From the NCBI GenBank assembly GCA_947470185.1, contig CANIRZ010000001.1, positions 210,542 through 274,541 on the forward strand: a stretch of 64,000 nt of DNA, in the 5' to 3' direction. Origin of the DNA: Sphingomonadales bacterium (lineage in GTDB: Bacteria; Pseudomonadota; Alphaproteobacteria; Sphingomonadales; Sphingomonadaceae). The position numbers and the translations under genes were made by a program. Positions 48,997 to 58,090 of the stretch are shown here, one piece after another. The notes under the pieces are model-generated. The model was not told where the DNA came from. It ran no database searches and saw only the letters and a program-made list of their open reading frames with translations. Every line of letters begins with the position of its first letter. Within the stretch, counting starts at the first letter, position 1.

Positions 48997-49083
48997 TTAC
49001 TTTAAATTAAAGCGGTCAGCGTTCATAACCTTGACGAAGTCGCGGACGAGCCTCTCTTTGTGGCCGCTTTCGGCATAGCCAGA
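48997..49083 (-). pseudogene. katG: Relic of the 3' end of a catalase-peroxidase gene
   Basis: The minus-strand frame ending at TAA 48997 reads GYAESGHKERLVRDFV and then KVMNADRFNLK. This aligns with the KatG C-terminus, whose family pattern is EKFVxDFVAAWxKVMNLDRFDL, after loss of four residues (AAWx). An in-frame TAG (49084-49086) cuts it off upstream, and no further KatG-like sequence continues. The fragment is far too short to be functional. It suggests that a katG gene once lay here and was deleted. Confidence 0.65.
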
Positions 49084-49229
49084 CTAATCGAATTTACGAC
49101 TGCCATCATCAAGCCACTTTGTTCGACGGATGAGCACTTGGAAAAACTTAACCGTTTTCGTGCTTGAAACTTTGGTTGCCCGCGCCGATGTAGGGACTAA
49201 CGCAAAACATAACATCTTAGAGGTATTTC
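49084..49229. other. clpP leader region
   Basis: This stretch completes the 300-base gap between tig and clpP. It holds the candidate heat-shock promoter at 49163. A 43-codon minus-strand frame (ATG near 49215, ending at the TAG at 49084) runs through that promoter and shows no recognisable family, so it is not called. Confidence 0.5.
49163..49194 (+). promoter_or_regulatory. Sigma-32-type heat-shock promoter of clpP
   Basis: CTTGAAA (49163-49169) and CCGATGTAGG (49185-49194) are 15 bases apart, close to the alphaproteobacterial RpoH pattern CTTG-N17/18-CYTATNTNNG, with one mismatch in the -10 part. It lies about 35 bases before the clpP ATG. The cognate factor gene rpoH is at 54975. Confidence 0.65.
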
Positions 49230-49862
49230 ATGCACGTTCCTTTTGATCCCGTTCAAGCATTGGTTCCCGTCGTTATCGAGCAATCGAACCGTGGGGAGCG
49301 CAGCTGGGACATTTTTTCGCGTCTGTTGCGCGAGCGGATCATTTTCGTGACGGGCGAAGTTGAGGACAACATGGCCTCAGTCATCACCGCGCAGTTGCTG
49401 TTTCTCGAATCGGACAATCCGAAGAAAGACATTTGGATGTATATCAACTCGCCCGGCGGCGTAGTCACCGCTGGCATGGCGATACATGATACGATGCAGT
49501 ACATCCGCCCGAAAGTCGGTACAGTGTGCATTGGGCAGGCTGCATCGATGGGCAGTTTTCTCCTTGCTGCTGGTGAGCCCGGCATGCGGGTCGCTTTGAC
49601 CAACGCACGGATCATGGTGCATCAGCCTTCTGGTGGTGCGCGTGGCATGGCATCCGACATCCAGATTCAGGCAAATGAGATACTTCGTATTCGCAAGCGT
49701 ATGAACGATCTTTACGCGAAATATACAGGTAAGCCTCTGAAGGACATCGAAAAAGCGATGGACCGTGATACCTTCCTTGAAGCTGACGAGGCGAAGGCGT
49801 TTGGACTGATCGATGAAGTGTACGACAAGCGGCCATCGAATGCGGATGCCGACGCAAGCTGA
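49230..49862 (+). CDS. clpP: ATP-dependent Clp protease proteolytic subunit
   Basis: The 210-residue protein has the ClpP triad: S106 in [15 protein letters not shown]131 in [11 protein letters not shown] and a later aspartate. The N-terminal region ([19 protein letters not shown]) forms the axial loops. It makes the tetradecameric peptidase that works with ClpX, encoded next. GAGG precedes the ATG. A heat-shock-type promoter lies upstream. In Caulobacter ClpXP degrades CtrA and so ties into the CckA pathway. Confidence 0.97.
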   Translation: MHVPFDPVQALVPVVIEQSNRGERSWDIFSRLLRERIIFVTGEVEDNMASVITAQLLFLESDNPKKDIWMYINSPGGVVTAGMAIHDTMQYIRPKVGTVCIGQAASMGSFLLAAGEPGMRVALTNARIMVHQPSGGARGMASDIQIQANEILRIRKRMNDLYAKYTGKPLKDIEKAMDRDTFLEADEAKAFGLIDEVYDKRPSNADADAS

Positions 49863-49995
49863 TCACATTTGATTTTCCAATGGCAGCTTGGTCAGGATGG
49901 ACGGTTCGTTTTCGGCTATTGCCAAATCGGAACGCATCTTTAGGGTGTTGGTTTAATAACGCGGGCCACCTTTCGGCGTGCAAGCAGGATATATT

Positions 49996-51267
49996 ATGAC
50001 GAAGTTGAGCGGATCAGATACAAAGAGCACTTTATATTGCTCCTTCTGCGGAAAATCGCAGCATGAAGTCCGCAAGCTGATCGCAGGCCCTACTGTGTTT
50101 ATCTGCGATGAGTGCGTCGAACTTTGCAACGACATCATCCGCGAAGAAACAAAGGGCGCACTGAACGGCCGCAAAGAGGGCGAAGTGCCCACGCCGCAGG
50201 AAATCTGCGAAGTCCTTGATGACTATGTCATTGGGCAGCCGCAGGCAAAGCGCGTGCTGTCTGTTGCCGTGCATAACCATTACAAGCGCCTTAATCACGG
50301 TGGTAAGGGCGCGGATGTTGAACTTGCAAAGTCGAACATTCTTCTTGTGGGCCCAACCGGTTGTGGGAAGACCCTTCTTGCCCAAACGCTTGCCAAGACG
50401 TTCGATGTGCCTTTCACCATGGCAGACGCGACGACTTTAACCGAGGCGGGTTATGTCGGCGAAGATGTCGAGAATATCATTCTGAAGCTCCTTCAGGCAT
50501 CCGATTATAACGTCGAGAAGGCCCAGCGCGGGATCGTCTATATCGACGAAATCGACAAGATTAGCCGCAAGGCGGAAAATCCATCCATTACCCGCGACGT
50601 GAGCGGTGAGGGCGTTCAGCAGGCTTTGCTGAAGCTTATGGAAGGCACAACAGCGAGCGTTCCACCCCAAGGCGGCCGCAAGCATCCGCAGCAGGAGTTC
50701 TTGCAGGTCGACACAACGAACATATTGTTCATCTGCGGCGGCGCATTCGCTGGCCTTGAGAAGATTATTTCAAACCGCCTTGAAGGCAAGTCCATCGGTT
50801 TTGGCGCGCATGTCGCCGATCCGGATGAGCGCGGCACTGGCGAAATTTTGAAACAGGTCGAGCCTGAAGATCTTTTGAAATATGGCCTGATCCCGGAATT
50901 TGTCGGACGCCTGCCTGTCACCGCAACGCTGGAAGATCTTGATATCGCGGCGTTGGTGAGAATCCTGTCAGAGCCTAAGAACGCGCTGGTGAAGCAATAT
51001 CGCAAGCTATTCGAGATGGAAGACGTAGGGTTGAGCTTTACCGATGATGCGCTTGAAGCGGTTGCCAAAAAGGCGATTGAGCGCAAAACCGGTGCGCGCG
51101 GACTGCGTTCAATTCTTGAGGCTATTTTGTTGGATACCATGTTCGATCTGCCGACCTATGACGGCGTTGCTGAGGTTGTTGTCGACAAGGATGTGGTTGA
51201 GGGGCGAAAGACCCCGGTGCTGGTATACGCCAAGTCTGCTAAGGCGGATAAAGAGGACGCTGCTTAA
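49996..51267 (+). CDS. clpX: ATP-dependent Clp protease ATP-binding subunit ClpX
   Basis: The protein has 423 residues from the ATG at 49996 (MTKLSGSD); an in-frame start at 49978 would add six. The N-terminal zinc-binding domain has CSFCGK and CDECVELC. The AAA+ domain carries Walker A GPTGCGKT, Walker [10 protein letters not shown] and the pore loop GYVGED, and an IGF-type ClpP contact is seen as SIGFGAH. It unfolds substrates for ClpP. It lies 133 bases after clpP. Confidence 0.97.
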   Translation: MTKLSGSDTKSTLYCSFCGKSQHEVRKLIAGPTVFICDECVELCNDIIREETKGALNGRKEGEVPTPQEICEVLDDYVIGQPQAKRVLSVAVHNHYKRLNHGGKGADVELAKSNILLVGPTGCGKTLLAQTLAKTFDVPFTMADATTLTEAGYVGEDVENIILKLLQASDYNVEKAQRGIVYIDEIDKISRKAENPSITRDVSGEGVQQALLKLMEGTTASVPPQGGRKHPQQEFLQVDTTNILFICGGAFAGLEKIISNRLEGKSIGFGAHVADPDERGTGEILKQVEPEDLLKYGLIPEFVGRLPVTATLEDLDIAALVRILSEPKNALVKQYRKLFEMEDVGLSFTDDALEAVAKKAIERKTGARGLRSILEAILLDTMFDLPTYDGVAEVVVDKDVVEGRKTPVLVYAKSAKADKEDAA

Positions 51268-51284
51268 ACCAAGGTCCACTGGAC

Positions 51285-51302
51285 TGTGGCAAACTGGCCA
51301 CA
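51285..51302 (+). terminator. Hairpin after clpX
   Basis: TGTGGC pairs with GCCACA around a six-base loop, 18 bases after the clpX stop, followed by only three T residues. It is a plausible short terminator. Confidence 0.45.
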
Positions 51303-51340
51303 TTTGCGCATAAAATGCACTTTAATGCTGCTATGCACAA

Positions 51341-51356
51341 TTTGCGGTGACGCAAA
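51341..51356. promoter_or_regulatory. Inverted repeat upstream of TonB-dependent receptor gene
   Basis: TTTGCG-GTGA-CGCAAA is a perfect inverted repeat with a four-base spacer, 176 bases before the receptor ATG. ATGCAC is repeated at 51315 and 51334 beside it. It is a candidate regulator site in the 264-base gap between clpX and the receptor; the rest of that gap shows no gene. Confidence 0.4.
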
Positions 51357-51531
51357 ACTTTGCTTCCACCTTGCTGTCGGCTAAACGATGGCCGGCTTCT
51401 AGGGCAGACTGTCACTTTACTGACATTTTCTGGTTCCAAGGGGAGCGCTCGGTCCCTTTCGTGTGTGTGATTCGGTTTTTTCCCCGATTTCGCGCTCCGG
51501 ATGGGGATGACATTCAAAGGGGTCCTTTAAT

Positions 51532-54171
51532 ATGAAATCTCGTTTCCAGCTCGCAACCAGTGCCGTCGCACTGACGATCTGCAGCTTTTCTAGCGCTGCA
51601 TTTGCGCAGTCGACCGGCTCGGTCGATTTCGAAGAAGAAGTAATCGTCGTTTCCGGTTCGCGTTCGCAGGACGTGGCTGGCATCCAGGCACCTGACTCAA
51701 CGAAGGCGAAGGCTGTTCTCACGCAGGAGTTGATTGAGCGTCAGAACCCAGGTCAGACGATCTTGGATACAATCAACGTAATTCCAGGCGTCAACTTTCA
51801 GAATAATGATGCCTATGGTTCGTCGGGCGGTACGCTGAACATCCGCGGATTTGATTCGTCGCGTATTTCGCTGACTTTCGACGGAATTCCGTTAAATGAC
51901 TCGGGTAACTATGCAATTTATTCCAACCAACAGCTTGACCCAGAACTGATCGAGCAGGTTAATGTCAACCTCGGTACGACGGATGTCGACAGCCCAACCG
52001 CTTCTGCTGTTGGCGGAACGGTGAACTATCGTACGCTGACACCTACCGAAGATTTTGGTGTAAAGCTGTCTGCTTCAGCCGGACAATTTGATTTTAGGCG
52101 CTTTTTCGGGATGGTAAATACCGGCAGCCTGACATCCTTTGGCACGCGCGCTTTCTTCTCGGCATCAAAGGCGACCAACGACAATCCGTTCAACAATTAC
52201 GGCGTAGTAGATAAGCAGCAGTATAACGGAAAGATTTATCAGCCAATCGGCAGCGACGGAGATTTTATTTCGATTGCCGGTAACTACAACCAAAATCGCA
52301 ATAATTTCTTCGGTTCTCTGCCTTTGCGTAACGATGCCGGACGTGTTGTAGGTGCCCTTTCTACCAACCGTTTCCCTGCGAACAACAAAGAGCGCGAATA
52401 TCTAATCAATTATCCTTGTTCGGCAATTGTTACGCCAGTGGCGGGTACAGCACAGTCTGCAACGACTTGCGGAACTGAATTTGACCGTCGGTATAACCCA
52501 TCAAATACCGGAAGTATTCGTGGTGCGTCAAAGTTCACGCTTACTGAAAAGCTTACGCTTACTGTCGATCCAAGCTATCAGTACGTTAAGGCAAATGGCG
52601 GCGGCACAGTCACTGCATTTGAAGCGCGTCGCGACATTGACCCGGCGGGTGTTAGCCGTGCAAACTGTACCACGGTAACAACGGGCGCCGGTGTAAATTG
52701 TCAGGCTGGTTACATCTCGGGTGCGCCATATTTCGGCAGAGACCTGAATGGCGATGGCGATATTCTTGACCAGTTTACAATGATGGCACCGAGTCAAACC
52801 CAGACCCATCGTTTAGGCGTCATCAGTTCGCTGCGGTATGAGATCAACGACGATCACTCGGTTCGTCTTGCGTATACATTCGACCGTGCGCGGCACCGTC
52901 AAACCGGCCAAGTTGGCCTTTTAGATGCCACTGGTGAGCCTTTAGACGTTTTTCCAGTGAACAAGCCTGAACTTGCGGCCAATGGCGTAGCTCTACAAAA
53001 GCGTGACCGTTTGTCGTATGCAATTCTGCAGCAGATTTCTGGCGAATATCGCGGTGAGTTCATGGACAACAATCTGGTCGTTACGGCCGGTGTTCGTGCA
53101 CCGTTCTTTAAGCGTAACCTTACCAACAACTGTTTCACCAGCTCGGCCGGTGGCTTTGTTGAGTGCTTTGGTGATGCCAATCTGAACACGCTCAACGCAA
53201 CATTGAACCCCACACAGGCTGGGCCACAAAATCGCGTTTTCAAATATGACAAGATTTTGCCAAACGTAGGCTTTAACTACAAGTTCACGCCTGAGTTCAG
53301 CATGTTTGCAAGCTTTGCCCAAGGGCTCTCGGTTCCTGGTACAGACAGCCTTTACAATGCGTTCTTCTTCCCAATCACGACGGCTCGCGCTCGTCCTGCA
53401 CCGGAAACGACAGACAGCGTTGATGTTGGGCTTCGCTACCGTTCGGGTAACATCCAGGCGCAACTTTCTGGTTGGTTGACCAAGTTCCAGAACCGTTTGG
53501 CTTCGGCTTACGATCCAGAGTTGGACCAAAACGTATATCGTAACCTCGGCAATGTAGATAAATACGGTGTTGATGGTTCCGTGTCATATCAGCCAATTCC
53601 CGAATTGGCTGTGTATGTCTTTGGTTCTTACATGAAGTCGGAAATCAAGAACAACGTGGCCATCGGTGAAAATGCTGACGGTACGGCGGTTTTTGCAGCT
53701 ACTGCTGGTCAGCGTGAAGGTGGTTCGCCGAAATACTCGTTCGGTGGAACGTTGCGCGGTGAACTTGGCCCAGTTGAACTTGGTATCACTGGGAAGCGCA
53801 CTGGCCCTCGGAATATCTTTGATACGGGTGCTGCGACGTATACCGGGACTTTTATTCCAACCGGTGCCGTTCCAAGCGGAACGCTGGGCACAACAGCGCG
53901 GACTGAAATTTTTGGAAAGTCCGCACCTGCTTATTGGTTGGTCAACCTTGATGCGAGCATCGATCTTGACTTTGTTGGACTGAGCGACTCGCGCTTCCAG
54001 CTCAACGTTTATAACCTGTTCGACCAGTTCTATGTGGGCGGTTTCGGCGGCGGTCTTGCTCAAAGCGCAACGTACGCCAAGGCAACCGGTGTTGCGACGT
54101 ACGGCAGCCCAGGTTTCGTACAAATCGGCGCGCCGCGCACGGTCAGCGGAACATTGACGTTCAAGTTCTAA
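51532..54171 (+). CDS. TonB-dependent outer-membrane receptor
   Basis: The 879-residue protein has a signal peptide (residues 1-25, ending AFAQ), a TonB-box-like EEVIVVSG, a plug domain and a long beta barrel. The plug contains INVIPGVNFQNNDAYGS and LNIRGFDSSRISLTFDGIP. The barrel ends in the terminal phenylalanine TLTFKF. It transports a large ligand using TonB energy; the ligand is not evident, and no siderophore or glycan genes are adjacent. GGGG precedes the ATG. A bidirectional terminator follows. Confidence 0.93.
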   Translation: MKSRFQLATSAVALTICSFSSAAFAQSTGSVDFEEEVIVVSGSRSQDVAGIQAPDSTKAKAVLTQELIERQNPGQTILDTINVIPGVNFQNNDAYGSSGGTLNIRGFDSSRISLTFDGIPLNDSGNYAIYSNQQLDPELIEQVNVNLGTTDVDSPTASAVGGTVNYRTLTPTEDFGVKLSASAGQFDFRRFFGMVNTGSLTSFGTRAFFSASKATNDNPFNNYGVVDKQQYNGKIYQPIGSDGDFISIAGNYNQNRNNFFGSLPLRNDAGRVVGALSTNRFPANNKEREYLINYPCSAIVTPVAGTAQSATTCGTEFDRRYNPSNTGSIRGASKFTLTEKLTLTVDPSYQYVKANGGGTVTAFEARRDIDPAGVSRANCTTVTTGAGVNCQAGYISGAPYFGRDLNGDGDILDQFTMMAPSQTQTHRLGVISSLRYEINDDHSVRLAYTFDRARHRQTGQVGLLDATGEPLDVFPVNKPELAANGVALQKRDRLSYAILQQISGEYRGEFMDNNLVVTAGVRAPFFKRNLTNNCFTSSAGGFVECFGDANLNTLNATLNPTQAGPQNRVFKYDKILPNVGFNYKFTPEFSMFASFAQGLSVPGTDSLYNAFFFPITTARARPAPETTDSVDVGLRYRSGNIQAQLSGWLTKFQNRLASAYDPELDQNVYRNLGNVDKYGVDGSVSYQPIPELAVYVFGSYMKSEIKNNVAIGENADGTAVFAATAGQREGGSPKYSFGGTLRGELGPVELGITGKRTGPRNIFDTGAATYTGTFIPTGAVPSGTLGTTARTEIFGKSAPAYWLVNLDASIDLDFVGLSDSRFQLNVYNLFDQFYVGGFGGGLAQSATYAKATGVATYGSPGFVQIGAPRTVSGTLTFKF

Positions 54172-54190
54172 GAATTAATTTTTAAGAATT

Positions 54191-54223
54191 AAAAAGGGCG
54201 GGGCTTCGGCTCCGCCCTTTTTT
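54191..54223. terminator. Bidirectional terminator between receptor and mtgA
   Basis: GGGCGGGGC pairs with GCTCCGCCC (one G-U) around a TTCG tetraloop, flanked by five A on the left and six T on the right. It can stop both convergent genes. Its T-run overlaps the mtgA stop codon. Confidence 0.92.
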
Positions 54224-54923
54224 ATGTGTAGATACAGCTGTCGAGGCCGTCACGTTTGACAACGCGAATTCGGGCGGAAATGCTGTTGCCATAGCGACGG
54301 GTAAAGCCGCCGACTCCGTTTACGGGGCGTTTTTTGGGTAGAGGCAAGACTGCGGCCAGTCGCGCTGCCTCCGTGCGGGTCAGGTTCTTGGCAGATTTCT
54401 GGAAATAGCGTTGCGCGCCGGCCTCCGCGCCATATGTACCGATGCCCGTTTCAGCGACATTCAAATACACTTCCATAATGCGGCGCTTACCCCAGATATT
54501 TTCGATCAGGAAGGTAAAGTACACCTCAGGAATTTTGCGTAAATAGCGGGTCCAGCCAGATCCTTGCCACAGGAAAACATTTTTCGCGGTTTGCTGGCTG
54601 ATAGTAGAACCACCGCGCATGCGTCCGCCTTGCTTGTTGCGGGTAAGGGCCTTTTCGATAGCTTCGCGGTCAAAACCGTCATGGCTACAAAATTTGCCAT
54701 CTTCAGCGGCGATGACTCCACGCACCAGATTGGGAGATATATCTGAAATTGGGGCCCAGTCCCGCGTTGCACCATTGCTGTCAAACAGCATGGTCAGCGT
54801 TGTGGGCACGGGCACCACGGCATAGACTGCGGTAAGCGCAACGCTACCGCCCGCGAAATAGAGAGCCGCTTTGAAGCTGGAACGAAAGAAACGGGCGGAA
54901 AGCGAGCGCTTGGTTTTTGTCAT
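54222..54923 (-). CDS. mtgA: Monofunctional biosynthetic peptidoglycan transglycosylase
   Basis: The protein has 233 residues from the ATG at 54923. One membrane helix (about residues 14-36) is followed by a GT51 domain with the catalytic glutamate in GVIAAEDGKFCSHDG. The motifs RGGSTISQQTAKN and KRRIMEVYLNVAE complete the domain. It polymerises lipid II into glycan strands without a transpeptidase domain. It follows rpoH on the minus strand after 51 bases. Confidence 0.95.
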   Translation of the reverse strand: MTKTKRSLSARFFRSSFKAALYFAGGSVALTAVYAVVPVPTTLTMLFDSNGATRDWAPISDISPNLVRGVIAAEDGKFCSHDGFDREAIEKALTRNKQGGRMRGGSTISQQTAKNVFLWQGSGWTRYLRKIPEVYFTFLIENIWGKRRIMEVYLNVAETGIGTYGAEAGAQRYFQKSAKNLTRTEAARLAAVLPLPKKRPVNGVGGFTRRYGNSISARIRVVKRDGLDSCIYT

Positions 54924-54974
54924 GCACAAAAACTAGCGCAGTGCCTTTCGCCCGTCACCTGTTTTTACAGCGGA

Positions 54975-55880
54975 TTAAAACGCCAGAAGTAGACGCTTTT
55001 CGCCAGCGATACGGAGCATCGCCTTTTGCAGTTTTTCAAAGGCGCGCACTTCAATCTGGCGCACCCGCTCGCGGCTGACACTATACGTCTGGCTCAGCTC
55101 TTCCAGCGTCTGCGGCTCTTCAATCAAGCGGCGCTGCGTGAGAATGTGCTTCTCGCGCTCATTCAAGCTGTCCATCGCTTCGGAGAGCAAAGCATGGCGC
55201 ATGTCGCCCTCTTGGGCGTCGGCAACGCGTTCGTCTTGCAATGGCGTGTCGTCAACGAGCCAATCCTGCCACTGACCGTCTCCGTCTTCGCGCATGGGTA
55301 CGTTCAACGACGTATCGCCGCCCATCGCCATGCGGCGGTTCATGTTGTTTACTTCTTCTTCGGAGACGCCCAAGTCGGTTGCGATTTTGTGCAACGCCTC
55401 TTGGTTTAAGTCACCGTCTTCAAACGCCTGAAGATTGTTCTTCATCCGGCGCAGGTTAAAGAATAGCTTCTTTTGCGCCGCCGTGGTGCCGATTTTTACG
55501 AGGCTCCAGCTGCGCAGAATGAATTCTTGCATCGACGCACGAATCCACCACATCGCGTAAGTCGCGAGGCGGAAACCACGGTCGGGATCAAATTTCTTCA
55601 CGCCCTGCATCAACCCGATGTTGCCTTCGGAAATCAGTTCGGACACCGGCAGGCCGTAGCCGCGATAGCCCATGGCGATTTTTGATACGAGACGAAGGTG
55701 CGACGTCACCAGCTGCTCGGCAGCTTTGGTATCGCCATGTTCTTGAAAGCGCTTGGCAAGCATATATTCCTGCTCAGGCTTAAGAACCGGAAATTTCCGG
55801 ATCTCGCTTAGATAACGATTAAGGCTCGCATCCCCCCCAAGGGCAGGTATCGTAGCCGGAACATTCTTTTTAGCAGACAT
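54975..55880 (-). CDS. rpoH: RNA polymerase sigma factor RpoH (sigma-32)
   Basis: The protein has 301 residues from the ATG at 55880 (MSAKKNVPATIPAL); five more codons are open upstream. Region 2 contains YGLPVSELISEGNIGLMQG and ATYAMWWIRASMQEFILRSW. The RpoH box reads KLFFNLRRMKNNL. Region 4 ends RVRQIEVRAFEKLQ. It directs heat-shock genes; a matching promoter lies before clpP in this window. The RpoH box makes a housekeeping sigma factor unlikely. Confidence 0.95.
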   Translation of the reverse strand: MSAKKNVPATIPALGGDASLNRYLSEIRKFPVLKPEQEYMLAKRFQEHGDTKAAEQLVTSHLRLVSKIAMGYRGYGLPVSELISEGNIGLMQGVKKFDPDRGFRLATYAMWWIRASMQEFILRSWSLVKIGTTAAQKKLFFNLRRMKNNLQAFEDGDLNQEALHKIATDLGVSEEEVNNMNRRMAMGGDTSLNVPMREDGDGQWQDWLVDDTPLQDERVADAQEGDMRHALLSEAMDSLNEREKHILTQRRLIEEPQTLEELSQTYSVSRERVRQIEVRAFEKLQKAMLRIAGEKRLLLAF

Positions 55881-55953
55881 GTTTTCCTCTTTCATTGTGC
55901 CTTCCGCCGGGCCTCCTCAAGCACCCGATGGCAAAGCGTTCCCTTTAAAACCT

Positions 55954-56895
55954 TTATAGTTGAAGCTGCCTTAACAGAAGCTGCATGTCTTCTGGTATAC
56001 CACATTCAAACCGTAATGTTCCGCCGGTGATGGGATGAATAAACCCCAAAGAGGCCGCATGCAATGCCTGCCGGTCGAATTTGGCTTGATTTGGACCGAT
56101 TCTGTAATGGTTTTGTCGATTAGAATAGACGCTATCGCCAATGAGTGGATGGCCGATATGTGCCATATGGACGCGCACCTGATGCGTGCGGCCTGTTTCT
56201 AAGGTGCATTCAACCATCGCGGTTTTGGCAAAAGCCTGCGCCATGCGGTAATGCGTAACGGCGTGTCGGCCCTTTGAATCCGGCAGCACTGCCATTTTCT
56301 TGCGATTCGTGGTTGATCGGCCAATTTGCGTGCGCACCGTTCCGGCAGGGGGAGCTGGGATTCCGCTGACAATCGCGATATATTTGCGTTCAATGTCATG
56401 CGCGGCGAAGAGCTTTGCGAGGCCTTCATGCGCGGCATCGCTTTTGGCTACGACCAGAAGGCCTGAAGTGTCTTTATCAATACGGTGGACAATTCCAGGT
56501 CGTTGGACGCCGCCAATGCCGGATAGCTTGCCATGGCAGTGGTGCAGAAGGGCGTTGACGAGTGTGCCGTCGCTATGACCAGCGGCGGGGTGAACGACCA
56601 ACCCGGCAGGCTTGTTGACGATGATGAGATGTTCGTCTTCGAAAACAATATCGAGTGCAATGTCTTGTGCTATTGCCTTGTCGGGCACGGGGGCAGGGAT
56701 GTTCAATTCAAATGTCTGTCCCGACATTTTCTTGCTGCCTGCGTCGGCAAAGACTTGGCCATTGATACGCAAAGCTGCGTCTGAAATGAGCGCCTGAATG
56801 CGTGCCCGGGAGTATTGCGGCAGTGCAGCCGCAAGTGCGCTATCAAGACGCCCCGCGCCCAAAACACCCGTTAATGTGGTAATTTCCCCAACCAT
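55954..56895 (-). CDS. rluD: RluA/RluD-family pseudouridine synthase
   Basis: The protein has 313 residues from the ATG at 56895; the open frame upstream is not protein-like. An S4 RNA-binding domain (ARIQALISDAALRINGQV) precedes the synthase domain, whose catalytic aspartate is in HRIDKDTSGLLVVAKS. RluD modifies helix 69 of 23S rRNA; assignment to RluD rather than RluC is by overall layout. It diverges from the JAMM peptidase gene with only 16 bases between starts. Confidence 0.9.
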   Translation of the reverse strand: MVGEITTLTGVLGAGRLDSALAAALPQYSRARIQALISDAALRINGQVFADAGSKKMSGQTFELNIPAPVPDKAIAQDIALDIVFEDEHLIIVNKPAGLVVHPAAGHSDGTLVNALLHHCHGKLSGIGGVQRPGIVHRIDKDTSGLLVVAKSDAAHEGLAKLFAAHDIERKYIAIVSGIPAPPAGTVRTQIGRSTTNRKKMAVLPDSKGRHAVTHYRMAQAFAKTAMVECTLETGRTHQVRVHMAHIGHPLIGDSVYSNRQNHYRIGPNQAKFDRQALHAASLGFIHPITGGTLRFECGIPEDMQLLLRQLQL

Positions 56896-56911
56896 CGCAT
56901 ACACATGGGTA

Positions 56912-57319
56912 ATGATCCTGCGTTTATCAAGCAACGACTGGCAACAACTTCTCGACTGGGCCAAAAGCGCGGGTGACGCAGAGTGCTGCGGATTGTTACG
57001 GGGCATGGATGGCAGAGTTGTCGAAGTGTCGCTGACAGAGAATGTCGCACCTGACCCAAGCCGAAATTTTGAAATCAATCCGGCTGCACTGATAGCGGTT
57101 CATAAGGACGCAAGGGCAGGAGGGGCGCCCTTGCTGGGATATTTTCACTCGCACCCAAATGGCCTTGAAGAACCCTCTGCAATGGACGTCGCACAGGCGG
57201 CAGCCGATGACCGCTTTTGGTTGATAATCGCCGGGCGTACGATAACGGCTTGGCGGCCTGCAGTCATGGAGGGTCATGTTACCGGATTTACGCCAGTAAC
57301 GTTGGTCGTGGAGGGTTGA
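56912..57319 (+). CDS. JAMM/Mov34 (M67) family metallopeptidase-like protein
   Basis: The protein has 135 residues from the ATG at 56912. It shows a complete JAMM zinc site: E24, H79 and H81 in HSHPNG, and D92, with a serine ten residues after the first histidine. Bacterial relatives cleave small sulfur-carrier or ubiquitin-like proteins, often near cysteine synthesis genes, but none is adjacent here. It diverges from rluD and lies 64 bases before chpT. The substrate is unknown. Confidence 0.88.
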   Translation: MILRLSSNDWQQLLDWAKSAGDAECCGLLRGMDGRVVEVSLTENVAPDPSRNFEINPAALIAVHKDARAGGAPLLGYFHSHPNGLEEPSAMDVAQAAADDRFWLIIAGRTITAWRPAVMEGHVTGFTPVTLVVEG

Positions 57320-57383
57320 AACGCCCTCAAACTCAGTTCACAAGCCGCGGCAGATCGCCCAACACCTTCAGGAAATATGATTC

Positions 57384-58025
57384 ATGTCCGAGACCGAAAT
57401 TGATTTTGCCAGCCTACTTTGCTCGCGTCTTTGTCATGACCTTTTAAGTCCTGTCGGTGCGATGAATAATGGCCTTGAGCTTCTCGCGGACGAGCATGAT
57501 CCTGAAATGCGGCAGCGGTGCATGGATTTGCTTGCGGAAAGTGCGAAGGCTGCAGCAGACAAGTTAAAATTCTTCCGCTTGGCCTTTGGCGGTGCGGGCG
57601 GATTTGGCCCCGACGTGGACCCCAAAGAAGCAAAGTTGGTGATTGAGCCGCTGGTGACGTCAAGCGGACGCACTGCACTTGAATGGGCGGTGCCTGCGCA
57701 AATGATGCCAAAACGGGCAATTAAAATCCTTTTGAATCTTGTGCTGCTGGCAAATGATTCATTGGTTCGCGGCGGGACATTGTTTGTTGGTGCCGAGGCG
57801 CGAGAAGGCGAGCAGGAAATCGTCATTCGTGCTAGCGGCTCCAAAGTCGTCATGGATTCAGCGATCCGTGACGCGTTGACGGGGCGTATTGAACCTTCGG
57901 AAGTAGATTCGCGCACAGCGGCAGCTTGGATGGCGCAAACGCTCGCGCAAAAGGGTGGCGGTATGATCCAATTGGCTGAGCCCGATGCTGAGCATCTTGT
58001 GATAGGGGCGTTGATCCGCACATAG
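57384..58025 (+). CDS. chpT: Histidine phosphotransferase ChpT
   Basis: The 213-residue protein has an HPt-like dimerisation helix pair with the phosphorylatable histidine in SRLCHDLLSPVGAMNNGLE (residue 19). A degenerate HATPase-like domain without ATP motifs follows. This matches ChpT, which relays phosphate from CckA to CtrA and CpdR. cckA is in this window at 3305. The ending (MIQLAEPDAEHLVIGALI) is typical. Confidence 0.92.
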   Translation: MSETEIDFASLLCSRLCHDLLSPVGAMNNGLELLADEHDPEMRQRCMDLLAESAKAAADKLKFFRLAFGGAGGFGPDVDPKEAKLVIEPLVTSSGRTALEWAVPAQMMPKRAIKILLNLVLLANDSLVRGGTLFVGAEAREGEQEIVIRASGSKVVMDSAIRDALTGRIEPSEVDSRTAAAWMAQTLAQKGGGMIQLAEPDAEHLVIGALIRT

Positions 58026-58090
58026 TTAAAAGAGCTGTCGCAGCGCTGCCTTATATTGCATGCACCCTTCGACCTACCTATGGTCCTGCC

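Noticed and set aside
49087..49217. 43-codon minus-strand frame upstream of clpP
   Set aside because: It runs through the heat-shock promoter, has no family resemblance and ends at the stop that truncates the katG relic; probably not a gene.
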